In this document: positions 35,093 through 44,375 of the stretch, piece after piece
Position numbering within the stretch: position 1 is the first letter of the stretch
How the letters are laid out: the number at the start of each line of letters is the position of its first letter
Source: Armatimonadetes bacterium UBA1398
Lineage (GTDB): Bacteria; Armatimonadota; Zipacnadia; UBA1398
Length of the DNA: 64,000 nucleotides
Assembly (NCBI GenBank): GCA_002305165.1
Contig: DBQI01000015.1
Span: 868-64,867 of the forward strand
Direction: 5' to 3'
The notes under the pieces: generated by a model
What the model was told of the DNA's origin: nothing
The model's input: the letters and a program-made list of their open reading frames with translations, nothing else
Databases searched by the model: none
Translations under genes and position numbers: made by a program

Positions 35093-36109
35093 ATGACCCC
35101 TAGCATCCGATATGGCCTAGCTGCGTTGGCCCTGCTCCTGCTGCTGTTGGTGGCCCCGGTAGCGGCGCAGCCAGTCGCGACGGACTACGAGACGCTATCC
35201 GCTATCTACGACTACGATCCCGAGCTTCCCCTCAACGCGGAGTGGGACGATGAACTCGAGGCGGACGGCGTGCCCGTTCGAGTCGTCTTCGACAGCGTGG
35301 GCGGGGAGCGAGTGCCGGCGCTGGTTGGGCTTCCGCCGGCTACCACCTACGGTCCGGGCCCCTATCCCGCGGTCATCTTCGGCCACGGACTCGGAGGGAG
35401 CAAGGACGATTCCGCCTACAAGGGCGCGATGATGATCCTCCTCCAGAACGGCTTTGCAACCATGCTCATCGACTTCCCGGCCCACGGCGAGCGTAGCGAG
35501 CCCGCGCTTGACGCGCTGGTGGATGACGGCGCGGCCTCTCTCAGCGAGGCGGAGATCGCGACCCACCTCGGCACCGTGTTATCGGGAATGACTCAGGCCG
35601 TGAAGGATCTGCGGCGGTCCGTGGACCTGCTACAGACCATCGATCTTGTCGATCCAGAGCGCATCGGATACACCGGGCTGTCCATGGGAGCTATCCTCGG
35701 CGCCACGTTCAGCGGCGTGGACGACCGCTTGGCCTGTTCGGCCCTCATAGTGGGCGGCGCGGACTGGGGAGAGATCCTAGCGGGGAGTCAGCTCACGGCC
35801 GACGCGCGCGCCTCGGGGGCCGTCGATCCGCGCGCCATTGGCGCGTTTCTCCGTGAGTCCGACCCGATGTACTTCGCGGACCACATCAGTGCTCCGACGC
35901 TGCTGGTGTTCGGCGGCAAGGACGACGTGGTTCCCTACGAGACGGCGGGGAAGCTCCTGGAGAGCCTTGTGCCTGAGCCGAAGACCGTGGTGGTCTACGA
36001 GGAGTCTGGGCACCTGCTGGAGCATTCAGGGGACCGATTCCAGGCGATCATGGTCCTCAACGCGTTCCTCACGGAGCATCTGCTGGCGCCCGCAGAGAGC
36101 GTGAACTAG
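35093..36109 (+). CDS. Secreted alpha/beta hydrolase (dienelactone-hydrolase/acyl-esterase-like)
   Basis: 338 residues. Signal peptide AALALLLLLLVAPVAAQ. The fold shows FGHGLGG (oxyanion region), the nucleophile elbow GLSMG with Ser near residue 201, the acid in FGGKDDVVP and the base in ESGHLLEH, so the catalytic triad is complete. Similar to secreted esterases that remove acyl groups from polysaccharides, but the substrate is unknown. ATG 35093 has gggaggg upstream. It is the first gene of a long plus-strand run to 42174. Confidence 0.87.
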   Translation: MTPSIRYGLAALALLLLLLVAPVAAQPVATDYETLSAIYDYDPELPLNAEWDDELEADGVPVRVVFDSVGGERVPALVGLPPATTYGPGPYPAVIFGHGLGGSKDDSAYKGAMMILLQNGFATMLIDFPAHGERSEPALDALVDDGAASLSEAEIATHLGTVLSGMTQAVKDLRRSVDLLQTIDLVDPERIGYTGLSMGAILGATFSGVDDRLACSALIVGGADWGEILAGSQLTADARASGAVDPRAIGAFLRESDPMYFADHISAPTLLVFGGKDDVVPYETAGKLLESLVPEPKTVVVYEESGHLLEHSGDRFQAIMVLNAFLTEHLLAPAESVN

Positions 36110-36133
36110 GGGAGGGCGCTGGCGATAGAACCG

Positions 36134-37147
36134 ATGCCACTCGAGGGGCAGCCGGCGCGCTTCGCGGAGCCGGTAGACGAGGAGCGAGTGCGCTGCAGGC
36201 TGTGCCCCCACCAGTGCGTGATCACCGAGGGACACGTCGGCCGCTGTGGCGCACGCGGGATGCGCGAGGGCCAGTTGCGAGCACTCACCTACGGCTCGTA
36301 CTCGTCGATTGCCCTCGATCCCATCGAGAAGAAGCCCCTGTACCACTTCTCCCCTGGCCGAGAGATCCTGTCCATCGGTGGTTGGGGCTGTAACCTCGCC
36401 TGCCGGTACTGCCAGAACCACGGGATCTCGCAGCATGTCGAGTCTGGGCGCAGGCTACTGCCGGATGATGTGCTGCGCCTCGCGCGTGGCGAGCCCCGGA
36501 GCATCGGCGTGGCGTTCACCTATAACGAGCCGCTCGTCTGGTTCGAGTTCGTGATGGACTGTGCACGGCTCCTCAGAGAAGCGGGTCTGGCGGTGGTTCT
36601 GGTCACGAATGGGTTCATCTCCCCCGAACCGCTCGCGGAGCTCGTGCCGTGGATCGACGCCGCGAATGTCGATCTGAAGAGCTTCGACGAGTCGTTCTAC
36701 GCGGATCTGTGCTCCGCGAGTCTCGCGCCGGTGATGGAGTCCATCCGGCGGTTGTGCAAAGGATGCCACCTGGAGGTGACCAAGCTCCTCGTCACTGGCC
36801 ATGGCGACCCTGTTGCCGATGCGGAAAACATCGCGAGGTGGTTGGCCCAGGTGATCTCGCCCGAGACACCACTCCACCTGTCCCGCTACTTTCCAAGGTA
36901 CCGCTGGCACTCCCCTGAGACTTCACCCGAGGTCCTGGACGAGGCTTTTCGAGCCGCTTCCCAGCACCTGAACTATGTTTACGTAGGCAATGCCCACCGG
37001 CCCGGGACCACCGACACCCGATGCCCCGACTGTGGGCGCGCGCTGTTGGAGCGAACGGGGCTGGGTGTCCGGGTCGCGGGTCTGACTACGGAAGCAACCT
37101 GCGACGCGTGCGGCCGTTCCATCCCGGTACGGGGGATGGCATGGTGA
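36134..37147 (+). CDS. amrS: AmmeMemoRadiSam system radical SAM enzyme
   Basis: 337 residues. The radical SAM cluster is CNLACRYC near residue 93; the family also has the N-terminal CRLCPHQC...GRCGAR element, NHGISQ, GVAFTYNEP and DLKSFDE, all present. Radical SAM partner of MEMO1 and AMMECR1 homologues in an uncharacterised system; neither partner is in this window. Near the C-terminus two CxxC pairs (CPDCG, CDACG) look like a small extra zinc ribbon. The ATG is 24 bp after the hydrolase; a CTG at 36119 with GGAGG close by is a less likely start. It overlaps maf by 7 bp. Confidence 0.9.
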   Translation: MPLEGQPARFAEPVDEERVRCRLCPHQCVITEGHVGRCGARGMREGQLRALTYGSYSSIALDPIEKKPLYHFSPGREILSIGGWGCNLACRYCQNHGISQHVESGRRLLPDDVLRLARGEPRSIGVAFTYNEPLVWFEFVMDCARLLREAGLAVVLVTNGFISPEPLAELVPWIDAANVDLKSFDESFYADLCSASLAPVMESIRRLCKGCHLEVTKLLVTGHGDPVADAENIARWLAQVISPETPLHLSRYFPRYRWHSPETSPEVLDEAFRAASQHLNYVYVGNAHRPGTTDTRCPDCGRALLERTGLGVRVAGLTTEATCDACGRSIPVRGMAW

Positions 37148-37743
37148 ACGAGCGCCTCGTCTTGGCCTCGCGCTCGCCGCGCCGGCGTGAGCTGCTGGCT
37201 CGCCTCGTGCCGGACTATGTTTGTGACACGCCGGATGTGGACGAGGACGGCATCGTGGCGGGTATGGACCCGGCGGCGGCCGCCTCTCGGCTAGCCCTGG
37301 AGAAGGCGCTGGCGGTGGCGCCACGCCACCCAGGCGCGCTGATTCTGGGCTGCGACACCCTCGTGGTGCGCGATGGGGTCTGTCTCGGCAAGCCACGGGA
37401 CACTCAGGAGGCAATCGACATGCTCCTGTCCCTATCTGACCGCGCCCATGACGTGATGACAGGCATAGCACTCGTGGCGGGATCGGGCGCGGGAGCGGGT
37501 GCTCTACAGGGTCCCCTAGTTGCAGTAGAGACAACAAGGGTGTTCTTTGCGAAACTAGACTATAGCCGGGCCGCTGCCTATGTGGCAAGAGGCGAGAGTC
37601 TTGACAAGGCCGGAGCCTATGGCATACAAGGGTTCGGCTCCCTGCTCGTGCGACGGATCGAGGGCTGCTACTTCAATGTAGTGGGGCTTCCGCTTCACCG
37701 CCTCGGCGCGATGCTCGAGAGGCTTGGCATGAAGCTGCTTTGA
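37141..37743 (+). CDS. maf: Maf family nucleoside triphosphate pyrophosphatase
   Basis: 200 residues. LASRSPRRRELL at the N-terminus, GCDTLVV, GKPRDTQEA and the DKAGAYGIQG block are the Maf signatures. Maf enzymes hydrolyse dTTP/UTP or modified nucleotides to monophosphates; house-cleaning and septum-related roles are reported. ATG 37141 overlaps the amrS stop by 7 bp; GTG 37144 is possible. A Gly/Ala-rich insertion (SGAGAGALQGP) interrupts the middle. Confidence 0.9.
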   Translation: MVNERLVLASRSPRRRELLARLVPDYVCDTPDVDEDGIVAGMDPAAAASRLALEKALAVAPRHPGALILGCDTLVVRDGVCLGKPRDTQEAIDMLLSLSDRAHDVMTGIALVAGSGAGAGALQGPLVAVETTRVFFAKLDYSRAAAYVARGESLDKAGAYGIQGFGSLLVRRIEGCYFNVVGLPLHRLGAMLERLGMKLL

Positions 37744-37759
37744 GGAAACGAGGAGTTTC

Positions 37760-38887
37760 ATGAGCAGTCGAGGCAAGTCAGCGGTAGAGCCTTACTCCCG
37801 CAGAGGACGCCGCCCTCAACGGCCTGTGCCCACGGGCGACTGGCGCCAAGTACTCCGCTACTATGCGCGCTCCGTGTTCTCCCAGATATCCGTCGACATG
37901 GGCATAGACCTCGGGACCGCCAACACCCTGGTCTATGTAGTGGGCCAGGGGATCGTGATGAACGAGCCCTCGGTGGTCGCCATCGATCGCGAGTCTAATC
38001 GTGTCCTCGCCGTAGGCGAGGAGGCGAAGCGGATGATCGGGCGGACGCCTGGGAACGTGGTGGCCATCCGTCCGCTACGCGATGGCGTCATCGCCGATTT
38101 CGACATCACTCAGGCCATGCTCTCCTACTTCATCTCCCGAGTGCAGACGCGTCGCTTCCTCTCCTACCCGCGAGTCCTCATCGGCATCCCTTCGGGGGTC
38201 ACCGAGGTTGAGAGGCGTGCCGTCAAAGAAGCCGCATACCAGGCCGGCGCGCGTGATGCCGGGGTGATCGAGGAGCCAATGGCGGCCGCCATTGGAGCGG
38301 GGCTTCCCGTCGAGGAAGCGATGGGGAACATGATCGTCGACATCGGTGGCGGCACCACCGAGGTGGCCGTTATCTCCCTAGGCGGAATCGTCTATCATCA
38401 GTCGCTTCGTGTGGGCGGGGACGAGATGGACGAGGCTATCCAGGCGTATGTGAGGCGTGAGGCCAATCTCCTTATTGGCGAGCGCACGGCCGAGGATGTC
38501 AAGCTCGCCGTGGGTTCCGCTTACCCCCTCACGGAGCAGCTCGAGATGGAGGTCAAGGGCCGCGACATCATCCGGGGGCTGCCCCGGAGCGTCATCCTGA
38601 CGGCGGATCACGTTCGGGAGGCGATTCAGGAGCCGCTGCGGGCGATTCTCGATACCGTCCATACCGCTCTGGAGCACACACCTCCCGAGCTCGCGGCTGA
38701 CATCATGCGTCACGGGATTGTGCTCGCCGGCGGCGGCGCGTACCTGCGAGGGACTGACGCTCTGATCAGCCTCGAGACGGGCATCCCCTGCCTGGTGGCC
38801 CAAGACGCCCTGAGCTGCGTGGTTCTGGGAACCGGTCGTTGCCTGGAGGATGGCGGTCGAGTACTCCGCAAGTCGATGGAGCGATGA
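37760..38887 (+). CDS. mreB: Rod-shape-determining actin homologue MreB with basic N-terminal extension
   Basis: 375 residues. Actin-fold motifs are complete: DLGTANTLVYV at 50-60 (phosphate 1), DIGGGTTEVAVISLGG (phosphate 2) and GIVLAGGGAYLRG (adenosine). MreB filaments guide cell-wall synthesis under the inner membrane. In E. coli the first motif begins near residue 15; here some 35 extra residues precede it, arginine-rich (RRGRRPQRP) and then a possible amphipathic helix (DWRQVLRYYARSVFSQ) that could bind membrane. ATG 37760 has a good gaggag SD, so the extension is probably real. mreC and mreD are not adjacent; maf is upstream, a TPR protein overlaps downstream. Confidence 0.93.
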   Translation: MSSRGKSAVEPYSRRGRRPQRPVPTGDWRQVLRYYARSVFSQISVDMGIDLGTANTLVYVVGQGIVMNEPSVVAIDRESNRVLAVGEEAKRMIGRTPGNVVAIRPLRDGVIADFDITQAMLSYFISRVQTRRFLSYPRVLIGIPSGVTEVERRAVKEAAYQAGARDAGVIEEPMAAAIGAGLPVEEAMGNMIVDIGGGTTEVAVISLGGIVYHQSLRVGGDEMDEAIQAYVRREANLLIGERTAEDVKLAVGSAYPLTEQLEMEVKGRDIIRGLPRSVILTADHVREAIQEPLRAILDTVHTALEHTPPELAADIMRHGIVLAGGGAYLRGTDALISLETGIPCLVAQDALSCVVLGTGRCLEDGGRVLRKSMER

Positions 38888-39702
38888 ACACACCCTTGTC
38901 CCAACACCCGGATCCTCCTGCGTCCACAGCCGATGCCACCGTCTCGGGTGGCCTGAACAGGCTCACCATCGTCCACCTATTAGTGGTCGGGATCGCGATA
39001 GGCGCGGTCATCGCCGCCTTCGCTTCAGTTGAGCGGCGAGACGCGATCTCCCTCTCCCAGACGGCCGAGGCTGATGCATGGACTGGTATGCGCATCGTGG
39101 AGCAGGGCGCATCGGCGGCCGAGGACTACGAGGCGCTGGCCCGGCAGCACTTCGACGCGGCGGTGGCGCGGGCTCGGCCGGGTCAGAGGATGGCCGAACG
39201 CATAGGGGTGTGGCTTGCCGAGCGCGGGCAATTCGGCTTGGCGACGCCCTATCTCCTCCAGGGGCTCCGCCAGAGTCCCGGCTATGATCTGGCGCTCACG
39301 GCGGCCAGCGCGGCCAGCGCAGTGGGCGACAGCGCAGCGACGACCGAGGCCTACACCATGGCCATACAGCTTCGCCCGGACTCGCCTCTTGCCTACAACA
39401 ACCTCGCCTACCACTACGCGGTGCGGGGGGTGCGGCTCCCGGAGGCCGAGCGTCTGGTCCAGCGGGCACTCCAGTTGGTTGCGCCAGGTTCGCTTGAAGC
39501 ATCCAGCTATTGGGACACCTTGGCCTGGGTGCTCTACAAGCAGGGCCGGTTCGCTGAGGCGTGGCAGGCGATGGCGAACGTGGATCCGCTGTTCTTCTCC
39601 GATCCTGTTGTCGTAGATCACCTGCGCGCCATCGAGGACGCTCTAAGGGGGCCGCCTATGATAGCTCCCGAGTTCGAGGGGTTCCGTCCTGAGGAGGACT
39701 GA
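38884..39702 (+). CDS. Single-pass membrane protein with TPR repeats
   Basis: 272 residues. A membrane helix (IVHLLVVGIAIGAVIAAFA) at about 28-47, followed by TPR-like helices: DYEALARQHFDAAVA, ALTAASAASAVGDSAATTEAYTMAIQLRPDSPLAYNNLAYHYA and YWDTLAWVLYKQGRFAEAWQAM. Such proteins are protein-protein adaptors. ATG 38884 overlaps the MreB stop (ATGA), which argues for coupling to cell-wall synthesis; this is inference. Its stop is 2 bp before the deoB start. Confidence 0.85.
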   Translation: MNTPLSQHPDPPASTADATVSGGLNRLTIVHLLVVGIAIGAVIAAFASVERRDAISLSQTAEADAWTGMRIVEQGASAAEDYEALARQHFDAAVARARPGQRMAERIGVWLAERGQFGLATPYLLQGLRQSPGYDLALTAASAASAVGDSAATTEAYTMAIQLRPDSPLAYNNLAYHYAVRGVRLPEAERLVQRALQLVAPGSLEASSYWDTLAWVLYKQGRFAEAWQAMANVDPLFFSDPVVVDHLRAIEDALRGPPMIAPEFEGFRPEED

Positions 39703-39704
39703 GT

Positions 39705-40856
39705 TTGAGGGCCGTTGTCATCGTCCTGGACGGAGTGGGCTGCGGCGCTCTGCCTGACGCCCATGCCTATGGCGATGAGGGCTCGAACTCCCTCGGGAAC
39801 ACGGCCCGCGCCGTCGGGGGCCTGTCGCTGCCCAACCTGGGCGCGCTTGGCCTGGGCAATGTCACCGATATCCTCGGGGTCCCTCCCACGGACCAGCCTG
39901 AGGGCCTTTGGGGGCGTCTCAGTGAGCGGTCCGCGGGGAAGGACACCACCTCGGGGCACTGGGAGTTGATGGGGCTCGTGGTTGAGACACCCTTCCCCAC
40001 CTACCCCGACGGATTCCCGGCAGCGCTCATAGGGGCTTTCGAGGCGGCGATAGGGCGCCGAGTTCTCGGTAACGTGGCCGCTTCGGGCACCGAGATCATC
40101 GAGCGACTCGGCGAGGAGCATCTTCGGACCGGCTGCCCTATCGTCTACACATCGGCTGACAGCGTCTTCCAGATGGCCGCGCACGGCGACGTGGCGCCGG
40201 TGGACAGGCTCTACGAGTGGTGCCGCGTCGCTCGCGGGCTCCTGGTGGGGGAGCACGCGGTGGGGCGGGTCATCGCCAGGCCTTTCGTGGGGCAGCCTGG
40301 GAGCTTCGAGCGGACCGAGCACCGGCGGGACTTCTCCGTGGAGCCCCATGGGCCAACGTTGCTGGACCGTGCGACAGAGGCTGGCCTGCGAGTCAGCGGC
40401 ATCGGCAAGATCGACGATATCTTCGGTGGTAGGGGTATCACGGATTGCGTTCATACGCGGGACAACGCTCATGGCATCAAGCTGCTGCTGGAGCGACTCT
40501 GTGAGGAGTTCGACGGCCTGATCTTCGCCAACTTGGTGGAGACTGACAGCCTGTGGGGCCATCGCAACGACCCGCTCGGCTATGCTCTGGCGCTGGGGCG
40601 GTTCGATGCCGCCCTGCCCTCGATCCTGGCTGCAGCGCGACGCGATCTCGTCATCATCACGTCCGACCACGGCGTCGACCCCACTACGGAGTCAACCGAC
40701 CACACCCGCGAGTATGTCCCACTTCTGGCCGTGTCACCCAATGGAGAGAGAGGAAACGTCGGTACGCGCGAGACCTTCGCCGACGTTGCCGCCACACTCG
40801 CCCAGTGGCTCGGCCTTTCTCCGGTGGGCCCGGGCACATCGATCCTCGCGAGGTGA
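39705..40856 (+). CDS. deoB: Phosphopentomutase
   Basis: 383 residues. VLDGVGCGALPDA (N-terminal metal site), KDTTSGHWE, IDDIFGGRGI and SDHGVDPTT (second metal site) are typical of DeoB, which interconverts ribose-1-phosphate and ribose-5-phosphate (and the deoxy forms). TTG 39705 follows gaggagg. The next gene encodes the partner pyrimidine phosphorylase. Confidence 0.95.
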   Translation: MRAVVIVLDGVGCGALPDAHAYGDEGSNSLGNTARAVGGLSLPNLGALGLGNVTDILGVPPTDQPEGLWGRLSERSAGKDTTSGHWELMGLVVETPFPTYPDGFPAALIGAFEAAIGRRVLGNVAASGTEIIERLGEEHLRTGCPIVYTSADSVFQMAAHGDVAPVDRLYEWCRVARGLLVGEHAVGRVIARPFVGQPGSFERTEHRRDFSVEPHGPTLLDRATEAGLRVSGIGKIDDIFGGRGITDCVHTRDNAHGIKLLLERLCEEFDGLIFANLVETDSLWGHRNDPLGYALALGRFDAALPSILAAARRDLVIITSDHGVDPTTESTDHTREYVPLLAVSPNGERGNVGTRETFADVAATLAQWLGLSPVGPGTSILAR

Positions 40857-40863
40857 AACGTAC

Positions 40864-42174
40864 ATGGCCGACTTCGACATGATCGCTCTGATTGAGGCGA
40901 CCAAGCGCGGTAGCGCGCTGGATGACCGGGCTATCGCAGGCTTCGTCCAGTCGTACATGGCGGGGCGCGTGTCGGAGGCGCAGGCGGCGGCCTGGTTGAT
41001 GGCGGTCTGCCTGAAGGGGCTGGACGACGGGGCTGCGTCGGCGCTCACGGCGGCAATGGCCGCTTGTGGAGAGACCCTGGACCTGTCCGACCTCGCTCAC
41101 ACTGCCGACAAGCACTCGACAGGCGGCGTTGGGGATAAGGTGACCCTGGTTGCCTGCCCCCTGGCCGTCGCGGCAGGCTGCACCGTGGCGAAGATGTCCG
41201 GCAGAGGCCTGGGGCACACGGGCGGCACTATCGACAAGCTGGAGGCGATCCCCGGCTTTCGCACGGACCTCTCCGCCAAGGAGTTCCGCCAGCAGGCGGC
41301 GCGGGTGGGCCTCGTGGTGGCCTCCCAATCCCACGAACTCTCCCCCGCGGACAGGCGGCTCTATGCGCTACGGCACGAGACGGCGACTGTGGACTCCTTG
41401 CCCCTGATCGCGGCGAGCGTCATGTCCAAGAAACTCGCGGCGGGAGCCTCATCCATCGTCCTCGACGTGAAGTGGGGTAGGGGAGCTTTCATGGGGAGCG
41501 CTGACGAAGCGGCGCGCTTGGCCTCTCTGATGTGTCACATCGGCGCATCCCAAGGGCGGGCGATGGGGGCGGCTGTGACACCTATGAACCAACCCTTAGG
41601 ATTCTCCGTGGGGCACGTCCTGGAGGTGCGAGAGGCGGTCGAGACCCTGCGTGGCGACGGCCCGAGTGATCTGGAGGCCTTGTCCCTGGAGCTATCCGCG
41701 AAGATGGTCCACTTGTCCGGCGCAGCCGAGTCCTGGGAGGCCGCTCGGGACGCCGTTGGTGAGGCTCTGACGTCGGGGCGCGCGCTGGCGAAGCTCGCCG
41801 AGATGGTTCGTTCCCAGGGAGGCGACGCGCGGGTCCTCGACGACCCCTCGCGACTCCCCAGAGCGCCGCTGGTGGACGTGCTACGTTCTCCAACGGACGG
41901 GCGCATCTCGGCCGTGGATGCCCTCGGGATCGCTCAAGCGGTCGCCCGCTTGGGAGGTTCGAGGAAGGGGCGAGAAGCCATCGACCATCGCGTCGGTGTG
42001 CGACTGCTCCGGAAGTGCGGCGATCCTGTGGAACCGGGGGAGCCCATCCTGGAGATCCACGCTCCCAGCACTGAACTGCTTGAGCATGCGAAGACCATCG
42101 CCGGTCGAGCCATGCGGGTGGGCGACGCGGCCGGTCCGCCTAAGGCCGAGTTCGAGATACGCTGGGTGAGCTGA
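40864..42174 (+). CDS. deoA: Thymidine/pyrimidine-nucleoside phosphorylase
   Basis: 436 residues. KHSTGGVGDKVTL (phosphate-binding), MSGRGLGHTGGTIDKLEAIPG and KKLAAGASSIVLDVKWG are diagnostic of the family II nucleoside phosphorylases. It releases base plus (deoxy)ribose-1-phosphate, which the adjacent DeoB converts. Specificity for thymidine versus all pyrimidine nucleosides cannot be told by eye. ATG 40864 has gaggtg upstream. Last gene of the run that begins at 35093. Confidence 0.92.
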   Translation: MADFDMIALIEATKRGSALDDRAIAGFVQSYMAGRVSEAQAAAWLMAVCLKGLDDGAASALTAAMAACGETLDLSDLAHTADKHSTGGVGDKVTLVACPLAVAAGCTVAKMSGRGLGHTGGTIDKLEAIPGFRTDLSAKEFRQQAARVGLVVASQSHELSPADRRLYALRHETATVDSLPLIAASVMSKKLAAGASSIVLDVKWGRGAFMGSADEAARLASLMCHIGASQGRAMGAAVTPMNQPLGFSVGHVLEVREAVETLRGDGPSDLEALSLELSAKMVHLSGAAESWEAARDAVGEALTSGRALAKLAEMVRSQGGDARVLDDPSRLPRAPLVDVLRSPTDGRISAVDALGIAQAVARLGGSRKGREAIDHRVGVRLLRKCGDPVEPGEPILEIHAPSTELLEHAKTIAGRAMRVGDAAGPPKAEFEIRWVS

Positions 42175-42183
42175 AGGGCAGGC

Positions 42184-44226
42184 CTAGCGGCCTAACATGC
42201 GTCTCAGTTCCGTGATCTCGTCGCGGAGGCGCGCGGCCCGCTCGAACTCCAGGGCATCCGCCGCCTCCCGCATCTCCTTCTCCAGCCCCTCGATGAGGCT
42301 CTCCAGGTCGCGGTCGGCGGAGTCTCCCAACACACTGGCAAGGATGTCGTCAGCGGCCACGTCAAGGTCTTCCTTGGCCCTGACGGTGTCCTGAATCGCC
42401 TTGGTGACCGTCTGAGGGGTGATGCCATGCTGCTCGTTATACTCCGCCTGGATCTGCCGGCGGCGGTTCGTCTCGCGGATGGCCTCCTCCATGGCGGCGG
42501 TCATCCGGTCGGCGTACATGAGAACCTGCCCCCGCACGTTCCGGGCCGCCCGTCCGATGATCTGGATGAGCGACATCGCCGATCGCAGGAACCCCTCGGC
42601 ATCGGTGTCGAGGATGGCGACCAAGGACACCTCCGGCAGATCAATGCCCTCGCGTAGGAGGTTGATCCCGACGAGCACATCGAAGGCGCCCCGTCGCAGG
42701 TCCCGGATGATCTCCGTACGCTGGAGTGTGTTGACCTCGGAATGGATGTAGCGCACGCGCACCTTGAGGTCCTCGAGGTACTCAGTGAGGTCCTCAGCCA
42801 TGCGCTTGGTGAGGGTTAGCACCAGGCACCGCTCCCCGACCTCGATACGAGCCCGCAGCTCCCCGAGCAGGTCGTCGATCTGGTTCCGGGTGGGCCGGAC
42901 CTCGATGGCCGGATCCAGGAGCCCCGTGGGCCGGACGATCATCTGCACCACAGCCCCGTCGGCAGCCTCCAGCTCATATGGGGCCGGGGTGGCTGACACG
43001 AAGATGGTAGGCGGCATCTTCTGCTCGAACTCCTCGAAGCGCAGAGGCCGGTTGTCCAGGGCGCTGGGGAGGCGAAAGCCGTGCTCCACTAGGTTGATCT
43101 TGCGGGATCGGTCCCCATGCCACATCGCCTTGACCTGCGGAATGGTCTGGTGCGACTCATCGATGATGAGCAGCCAGTCGGTGGGGAAGAAGTCGAGCAG
43201 AGTCGCCGAGGGCTCGCCCGGAGCGCGGCCGTCCATGTGCCGGCTGTAGTTCTCAATGCCCTTGCACATCCCCACCTCGCGGAGCATCTCCAGGTCATAC
43301 CGGGTGCGCTGCTCCAGCCGTTGAGCCTCCAGCAGCAACTCCTGCCGGCGCAACTCGGCCAGCCGCTCCGCCGCCTCCTCCTCGATGGCGGCACAGGCCT
43401 GGCTCAGCCGCTCCTCGGGGATGACATAGTGGGAGGCAGGCACGACATCGACCGAGGGCGGGTTAGCGAGGACCTCGCCCGTCAGTGGATCGATCACAGA
43501 GAGTCGCTCGACCTCGTCACCGAACAGCTCGACGCGCACTATGATCTCGGCATCCGAGGGGTAGATCTCGATGACGTCGCCCCTTGCCCGGAACCGCCGC
43601 CGACCCAGTATCTCTGACCGTGTGTACTGCATCGTGACGAGCTGGCGGAGCACATCATCACGATCGGCGAAGTCACCCACAGCCAGACGGAGGGACATGC
43701 CGGAGTACTCGATGGGGGCGCCTATGCCGTAGATGCAGGAGACCGAAGCGACGACGATGACGTCTCGACGGGAGATCAGGGCGTGGGTGGCCGCATGGCG
43801 CAGACGCTCGATCTCCTCGTTGATAGAGGTGTCCTTCTCGATGTAGGTGTCCGTCTGGGGGATGTACGCTTCGGGCTGGTAGTAGTCATAGTAGCTGACG
43901 AAGTACTCGACGGCGTTGTCTGGGAAGTAGGTGCGAAACTCGGCGCAGAGCTGTGCCGCGAGGGTCTTGTTGTGCGCCAGTACCAGGGTCGGTCGCTGGA
44001 GTCGCTCGATGACGCATGCCGCCGTGTAGGTCTTGCCTGAGCCCGTGACGCCTAGCAGGACCTGGCGGTCTCTGCCGGCGCGTACGTTCTCGCAGAGCGC
44101 CTCGATCGCTTCAGGCTGGTGGCCGCGAGGCCGATACTGGTGCTTGAGTTCAAAACGCCGCTGGCCGCCGAGGTACGCCGCAGCCCCGGTCTGCTTCACG
44201 CGCTCTCGACTGATGGCCTCGGTCAA
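42184..44226 (-). CDS. uvrB: Excinuclease ABC subunit B
   Basis: 680 residues. Walker A GVTGSGKT, the TQDTYIEKD/ YYDYYQPEAYIP damage-verification region, DESH Walker B, helicase motifs (VGINLLREGIDLPEVSLVAILDADAEG-like; here DTDAEG) and the C-terminal UVR motif (LEKEMREAADALEFERAARLRDEI) are present. UvrB loads at lesions and verifies damage in nucleotide excision repair. The TTG at 44226 is chosen because GGAGG lies 6 bp upstream and a promoter ends at 44258; a longer frame to 44286 runs through that promoter. The N-terminus has about 20 residues more than usual before the canonical FELKHQYRP start. Confidence 0.97.
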   Translation of the reverse strand: MTEAISRERVKQTGAAAYLGGQRRFELKHQYRPRGHQPEAIEALCENVRAGRDRQVLLGVTGSGKTYTAACVIERLQRPTLVLAHNKTLAAQLCAEFRTYFPDNAVEYFVSYYDYYQPEAYIPQTDTYIEKDTSINEEIERLRHAATHALISRRDVIVVASVSCIYGIGAPIEYSGMSLRLAVGDFADRDDVLRQLVTMQYTRSEILGRRRFRARGDVIEIYPSDAEIIVRVELFGDEVERLSVIDPLTGEVLANPPSVDVVPASHYVIPEERLSQACAAIEEEAAERLAELRRQELLLEAQRLEQRTRYDLEMLREVGMCKGIENYSRHMDGRAPGEPSATLLDFFPTDWLLIIDESHQTIPQVKAMWHGDRSRKINLVEHGFRLPSALDNRPLRFEEFEQKMPPTIFVSATPAPYELEAADGAVVQMIVRPTGLLDPAIEVRPTRNQIDDLLGELRARIEVGERCLVLTLTKRMAEDLTEYLEDLKVRVRYIHSEVNTLQRTEIIRDLRRGAFDVLVGINLLREGIDLPEVSLVAILDTDAEGFLRSAMSLIQIIGRAARNVRGQVLMYADRMTAAMEEAIRETNRRRQIQAEYNEQHGITPQTVTKAIQDTVRAKEDLDVAADDILASVLGDSADRDLESLIEGLEKEMREAADALEFERAARLRDEITELRRMLGR

Positions 44227-44257
44227 GGTCAGCCTCCAGAATGCACACAGTTGTTCT

Positions 44258-44286
44258 ATAGTACCACGCCAGCGAGGGGTCGCCAA
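44258..44286 (-). promoter_or_regulatory. Promoter of uvrB
   Basis: Minus strand TTGGCG (44286-44281), 17 bp, TACTAT (44263-44258), giving a leader near 25 nt. No obvious LexA-type box seen. Confidence 0.7.
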
Positions 44287-44375
44287 CCATCATTGCATCT
44301 AGAGACGCGAAGAGGCACTCCGTCGCCATTGGGGTAGTATAGTCTGAGACAGTATCGTCTAGGAGGAGTAGGCCG

